A stretch of DNA of 64,000 nucleotides from Panaeolus papilionaceus (lineage: Eukaryota; Basidiomycota; Agaricomycetes; Agaricales): positions 806,001 through 870,000 of the forward strand of contig JADNRZ010000002.1 of assembly GCA_015501605.1 (NCBI GenBank). The letters are read 5' to 3'. Shown one piece after another: positions 58,690-64,000 of the stretch (positions are counted from its first letter, which is position 1; each line of letters starts with the position of its first letter). The notes beneath the pieces were generated by a model that made no database searches, was not told the DNA's origin, and saw only the letters and a list, made by a program, of their open reading frames with translations. Made by a program: the position numbers and the translations under genes.

Positions 58690-59946
58690 AGGCCTCCGCC
58701 GGCAGCTCGATTGGAATCAAATTTCCGGGCAACCGTTCCCAGACGTCCGACCCTCCTTCCAACGCAACTGCTCCAACGTATTGACTTTCCATGTTTCCCT
58801 GACGTTGTTATCATGATGGCGCTTCGGTTTTTATTTTTGCCATGACCTATGGCCAGACGACCAGTCACATATTCAGTTGGAAATTTATCGGCTTCAAGTA
58901 ACATGAAGAGTGACCACTCAATGCGTGGCAGTTGTCCGTGAACCTTCAAATCCGGGTGCAGTCGAAGAATTGACGAAATCGCGATGGTTTGAAACTAGAT
59001 TGCAAAAGTATGAGTAATAAGTTCCACCACGGTTTCTGAAAGTGAATATTACCACCTGATGTTTGCCTCCCGAGTACCCCGTAATTTTATTACAAGTAAT
59101 ATTTGTCTCCAAAGTGGTCATTCGCTTACCTTGCATTCAAAAGCTTCCGTTGAAAAGATTAACTGTGCACAGGGAGATAGCAAGTATGAAGCCAAGCAGG
59201 GCAATAGTAAAGGGATATAAAGAGGGTAAATAATTTATGTGGAGCTTAATGGGTGCCTACCAACACATGAAACTCAAACAGCTTTCAATGGAGATGCACA
59301 GAATCGCTCACAGAACTCTTTTCCACGATCTGAGGATAAGTAACAAAAAAACTGCAGGAGGTCGAGACAAAAGAAAACTCCCTCGAATCGCCGTAAGCGC
59401 TACGTGATAGAGGTAGCTTGGAATTTCCATATGCATATCAGATCGTGACACGTTTTCGCCCTCCTTTCCCTTGCCTCCACTACCTGACAGTCATGACCCA
59501 CTGAATTACCGGCGCTTTTGGCGTCAGTCCCTGCAGGGGGAGAATAATTACTCCTGCTTACAGATGGCGTTAAAGTCAATTCTGTAGATTGTGGTCGGGG
59601 GCCACTAGATTTTTCCATGGACGTTCATTAGCTTGATGTGGTTCCAAGAACGATGAGAGTAGTAACGACATTCGGAGAGGCTTTCCGACCAAGGGTGATG
59701 ATGTACGGGAACCTTGGAGAGAGCACAGACCCACGATGTGTCGCAAAATTCGTTTTAAGTACAGTTTCATCATCTCCAGCATCGACCAGGTACCCAGATG
59801 AGGTCTGAAGTCTAAATCCAACGCAGAGGGTCGACGCATGTCCAGAAGGGTGAGTCTCGCCAACTGTGGCTGAGCTGCAATGCTTCTGCACAAAGATTAT
59901 ACAGTCGAGAAAGGCACTCCAAAATCTTCTCCGTTAAAAAAAAAAG
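58690..59946 (-). other. Possible hypothetical gene or gene remnant, minus strand
   Basis: Several adjacent minus-strand frames look coding. An ATG at 59136 follows a T/C-rich promoter-like stretch. Removing plausible GT-AG introns downstream links IAISSILRLHPDLKVHGQLP, RIEWSLFMLLEADKFPTEY and SQYVGAVALEGGSDVWERLP, then GNLIPIELPAEAYVTSA. A second block upstream (59628-59930) reads TLCVGFRLQTSSGYLVDAGD and RFPYIITLGRKASPNVV. I could not build a complete start-to-stop model and do not recognise the family. This could be one or two real small genes or decayed copies. Confidence 0.25.
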
Positions 59947-60280
59947 TGTAGCCGGCGTAGATGTTGGGTTTGACAAACCAAAGTTTCCTAGCAGCCTCTC
60001 TGATTCAGATTACGAGCACACAATATCCCTTTGTTGAAAACATTTTCTATGATAATGTGAAAAAGACTACGCAAGTGGCACTCGCGAAAGACAAGAAAGG
60101 TTTGGCATATTGAGTTGTGGTGCAATGGTGGTGTTTCTGGCGGTTAATGTGACGATGTGACTGCCGTGGAATGAAGTCGGTCGGCGTCAAGACAGGTCAA
60201 GTCATACGTTGACTGCGGGCCACAGCATCCTTGACTACAACCTTCTTTCATCCTCCTCACCACTCTTCCTTTGAACAATC

Positions 60281-63200
60281 ATGTTTACTATCAAGGTTAC
60301 CTTCGGTGCTCAGACTCGCAAGTACAACTTTCACATAGATACCTTCCCAACATTTGAGCAAATATCTGTTCAGGTTTGTCTTCGTTTCACTGTGGGAGCG
60401 CATTGACCACTGACTATATATCCAGCTTGAAAGAGTTTTTTCTCTCCAGCCATCAACCTTCTATTTATCTAAAGTTCTTTTCTCTCCTGACGCTGCGCAA
60501 TCCTCTCGTCTTCTTGTCGCCAGAGCTATTCACAACGCCAACGACTACAATGATGCTATCAGAAGGCTCAAAGGTCGAACTTGGCCCCACCCTTTGTTGA
60601 GATTTGTAATTTTATTGGAGAATCCTGTCATGACGCCCCTACAGAGTACGTTACACCGAATTGCTTCGAATCGACTGATATTCATTCAAGTGCAGGCGTT
60701 CAAGTTCGGCCTAATTTACACCACCAGCAGACTGTGTCTCATAAGCCATCATCTCGTTCTGTTTCGTTTCAGCAGGACTTGATTGGAAGTGAAGATACAC
60801 CTATGGAGGTGGAATCTGTTTGCACTCATGCCACCCGAAGTGCGCTTGGATCAACGACCGATGCGCAGTACCCATCCCTCAGGTCGCAGAAATCGTCATC
60901 CTCGATCAGAACCGATTCCACTATATGCTGTTCAGTTGCACAGGGAAAGGAAGAAGTCCGTGTCATGCTTTCTGAGTTCCAAGACAACCTCAAGCGAGTC
61001 ATGGAGACAGAATTGAGTCCTGAACCCTCAGCCTCAACAAGTTTCGAGGATTCACCGTCTGCTCCTCCCTCAAGCAACGCCTGCTCCATCTGTGGTATCT
61101 TGAACATTGTCAGTGGCTGGCGTTGTGGCAAATGTAATGTCATGATTGTACGTAATAGTTGCTTCACTCTAGTCTCCACACAATGCTGACATTATCCCTG
61201 CAGTGCAATACGTGCCAGCTGCGCGACCCTCAGCGGTTCTGCCTAAATGCTATGGGGCCCCATGAAGCAACCCCTGTAGTTCTTGAGCCTTTTGAGGATC
61301 GACCAGTGCCTCATCTTCCCCAGCCTTGGGTTAACCGCACAGCACCTACGTCAAATGAAACCCCTGTTATTCACAGAGGGGTCGTGTGTGATGCATGCAA
61401 CAAAACGGTTGAAGGCGTGAGACACAAGTGTTTAGACTGTCCAGGTACGTCAAATACACCCTATTTGTTACACTTCAATTAAAAAAGCGCGCAGATTACG
61501 ATTTGTGCAGCCAATGCATTGGGACAGGACAGGCAGAGGCTCACAACGCCTTCCACCAGTTTTACGAAATCAGAGAACCAGGTCGTGTCATTGTCCACAC
61601 AGTCTACAGTGGCAGTGGGGAAAGAGTCACTGGTTCACGTTCGAATTCAATCCGTCGAGCTGAACCTGAATCAGCCGCTACTCCCCAACCTCGGGCAGCA
61701 AGAGTGACCCACTTGGCACGCTGTGATCTGTGCGACTCGACCATCATCGGTGACCGCTATGTAAGTTAAACAGGGCCCTTGCACCAACATGACTGACATC
61801 AATCTCAGAAATGCCTCGTCTGTCCGGATTATGATACTTGCACAACATGTTTCAGGTATGCCTTTTTTCATTTATTGTGGCCCGTTTTTCACATATTCTG
61901 CAGCATCACAACTGAGCAACATCCCGGACATTCCTTTATCCGCATTCGTAAACCAGAGGACTTTATCGTATGTACTACATCTTGTAGACATATATGCCTC
62001 TCACTAACGCTATCGATAGGCTCACCCTGTCAATCGCGGTACTACCAAGCATTTTGCTAGTTGTGATTGTATGGTTTCTCCTTTGATGGCCCTCACCTGC
62101 TTGCTAATGTTTACTCCAGCATGCCAAAAGACTATCCATGGAATTCGCTATAAGGTTTGTTCCTCCTTTAGCAGTCATAGTGGCATGATAATAAATTCCT
62201 TGCGTAGTGTATGCATCCAGCGTGCCCGGACTATGATCTTTGTCAGGACTGTGAGGCCCTTCCTATCCTCGTGCATCCTGACAATCATCCCCTCTTGAAG
62301 ATGAGGTCACCAGACACTGTTATTCCGACTGTTTATAGGGTCGGTGGAACAGAAGTCATCTCATCTTTTGTAACCCCACAAGAAGCTGTTGCCGCCGTTC
62401 CTGAGAAGGCTGCTTCGCCTCCTCTCGCTGATGTTGTTGACGAAAAGGTGTCAGCTGCGGATGTGCACCCGTCAATGCCCTCAGCTCCCCCTCAGCTTCC
62501 ACCGAAGCCAGAGATGATTTCAACCCCCAGTTGGGCATCCATCCCTAGTTTCTTTGGATCTACGCACCCCAGTTTCCAACCCATCGCCCCTGTCCTACCT
62601 GATCGCTCCCATTCAGACTCCCCAAGGACAACTGAGCGTCTCTGGTGGGAGATGGGTATTCCCCCTCATGAACCTGTTGCTGCCAGCACCCCATTTGTTG
62701 TTCAAGTTCCTATTCCACCAGTTATTGTAACTGCACCTTCCAATCACGTTGAAACGACGCCTAAACCCTCTGAAACCCCATTGCCACAAGTCGTCATCAA
62801 CCCTTGGCCAACAACTAACGCTGTGGAACGTCAGGAACTTATGCAGCTCATTGCAGAATTTGGCACCTGCGACGATAGTAAAGCTGTGAGCGAAGTAAAG
62901 GAAACGAGTGGTGACAAGGACTCTACCCCCGTTTTTCTCAACGGTGAGGAATCTTCTGCACCAACGTGGCCCCATGAAGACTTCTCTCGACTTCTGAATG
63001 AGGATCCACAGCCATCAGCTTCGGAACCAGTTTCCCATGACAACGACGACGCATCCAGCGTTTCTCCATCTACAATTGAACACCACCCCCTCCTCCAAAG
63101 GCCCGCTTCTGAACCTCCCTTCAACAATGCTGGGAACAACCCTTCTTTAGAGAGCTCTCTCTTGTCGGACATCCGTTCTCTTGTACTCGGAGAGAACAAG

Positions 63201-64000
63201 AAGGAAGAGGTTGCTGAGATTGCCCCGCCCCGTGGTTTCTTAAGTGCGGAATTCCTGGAAGATGTGACCGTTGAAGATGGTTCTGTTTTCCCCCCTGGCG
63301 CAGAATTTGTCAAGTGCTGGAAGTTATTGAACGACGGTACTCAGGCCTGGCCCGAATCAACACAGCTAATCTTTGTCGCTGGAGAAACCCTTATGCAAGG
63401 CAACATTACCCCTGCTGCTGTCAACGTCGGAAGTGTAGCACCTGGCGCAGAGGCCGAAATTTCAACAGGAGAGCTCAAGGTATGTTTCATAAATGCAATC
63501 AGCCTTCCCTCATATGCTTACCGTTCATTAAGGCACCTGAGGTCCCCGGACGATATGTTAGCTACTGGCGCCTCCAGACAGGCGAAGAATTGTTTGGAAA
63601 CAGTCTCTGGGTCGAGTAAGTGCCGAGCGAACATTAACGGCTATTGCTCTGAGCTAATTTGTTTCATAGAATCCGCGTCGTCGAGGCCGACTCAGACTCT
63701 TCCATGGCTTCTTCCGCTGTGATCATGCCCAGTGTGTCTTCTGCCACTCAAAGCGAGAATCCACCCACTACCGGGACTGCGTCCACACTCTCGGCTATGG
63801 ACACTCTGTCCGATGTTGGTTCAGACGACTCCGGGTCTTTGATTAGCATGCCTGATTCTGATGAGGAGATGTGGCACGACATCCCTAGCCATTTCTCAGG
63901 CACTGAAGCAGCAACTTCTCCTGCCCCTGCTCCTGCAGCTTCTGTACCGAACGCAGGCGCTGACTTTGTGTTGCTTTACGATGATCGATCTTCTTCTTCC
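60281..64000 (+). CDS. NBR1: NBR1-type selective autophagy receptor, 3' end cut by window
   Basis: A cargo receptor that links material to Atg8 or to ESCRT-dependent vacuolar sorting. The start at 60281 gives a PB1 domain (MFTIKVTFGAQTRKYNFHID, then the segment ending FSLQPSTFYLSKVLF), which mediates oligomerisation. An atypical Cys-rich finger follows (CSICGILNIVSGWRCGKCNV). Then come three canonical ZZ zinc fingers, starting CDACNKTVEGVRHKCLDCP (61388), CDLCDSTIIGDRYKCLVCP (61723) and CDSCQKTIHGIRYKCMHPAC (about 62065-62220). After a long Pro/Ser-rich linker comes the NBR1 four-tryptophan domain: EFLEDVTVEDGSVFPPGAEF, VKCWKLLNDGTQAWPES, then, across introns, APEVPGRYVSYWRLQTGEEL and FGNSLWVE. 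The candidate Atg8-interacting motif DEEMWHDI is at about 63860-63883. Any UBA domain would lie past the window end. Confidence 0.9.
63872..63883 (+). other. Candidate Atg8-interacting motif (W-x-x-I) in NBR1
   Basis: The codons TGG CAC GAC ATC encode WHDI. It is preceded by PDSDEEM, an acidic run typical of strong Atg8-family interacting motifs, and lies in a disordered, Ser-rich stretch after the four-tryptophan domain. Function is inferred from pattern only. Confidence 0.55.

Overview
This is nuclear DNA from a filamentous basidiomycete, most likely an Agaricomycete. The evidence is short dense introns (mostly 45-70 nt, almost all GT-AG) in nearly every gene, genes packed on both strands, and families that are typical of or expanded in mushrooms: FunK1-like kinase proteins, DUF6533/DUF6534-type seven-helix membrane proteins, type-B carboxylesterases and Zn2Cys6 regulators. 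I saw no rRNA, CRISPR, plasmid or phage feature, no convincing tRNA, and no intact transposon. Coordinates of multi-exon genes come from hand splicing guided by family conservation.

Layout. 1-868: 3' end of the mitochondrial electron-transfer flavoprotein alpha subunit. 1187-6613 (minus): two tandem secreted type-B carboxylesterases/lipases. 7199-8939 (plus): a hot-dog thioesterase, then ribosomal protein RPL28, whose last intron (359 nt) carries a structure resembling an H/ACA snoRNA. 9128-10981 (minus): a DAP1-like small protein and an F-box protein. 11728-13782 (minus): a DUF6533-type seven-helix protein, divergent from ALG9 (14313-16763, plus). 17013-19181: a large serine/threonine/proline-rich orphan. 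19471-22425 (minus): a copper amine oxidase. 24193-25523: another seven-helix protein. 25958-30102: three tandem short proteins with the C-lobe signature of FunK1 kinases, all lacking the catalytic aspartate. 30103-33331: a gene-poor gap. 33332-37080: a Dbl-homology RhoGEF, followed by a long G-poor tract. 38076-39836: a probable glycosyltransferase. 40071-41297: a NIPSNAP protein. 42096-46131: a Zn2Cys6 regulator. 46574-48306: a forkhead regulator. 48667-51681: UTP13, tail to tail with ABZ2 (51697-52675, minus). 52971-54595 (minus): a DUF6534 protein. 55657-57546: an O-methyltransferase. 57547-60280: mostly no clear gene. 60281-end: an NBR1-type selective autophagy receptor, cut by the window edge.

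Functional picture. Core housekeeping genes (ETFA, RPL28, ALG9, UTP13, ABZ2, NIPSNAP, NBR1) alternate with lineage-specific accessory genes (esterases, FunK1-like cluster, seven-helix proteins, O-methyltransferase). I see no biosynthetic cluster with an obvious core enzyme. The most unusual locus is the FunK1-like triad. Smaller points of interest are the candidate snoRNA, a GC-AG intron that interrupts an esterase just before its nucleophile elbow, and a WxxI Atg8-interacting candidate in NBR1.
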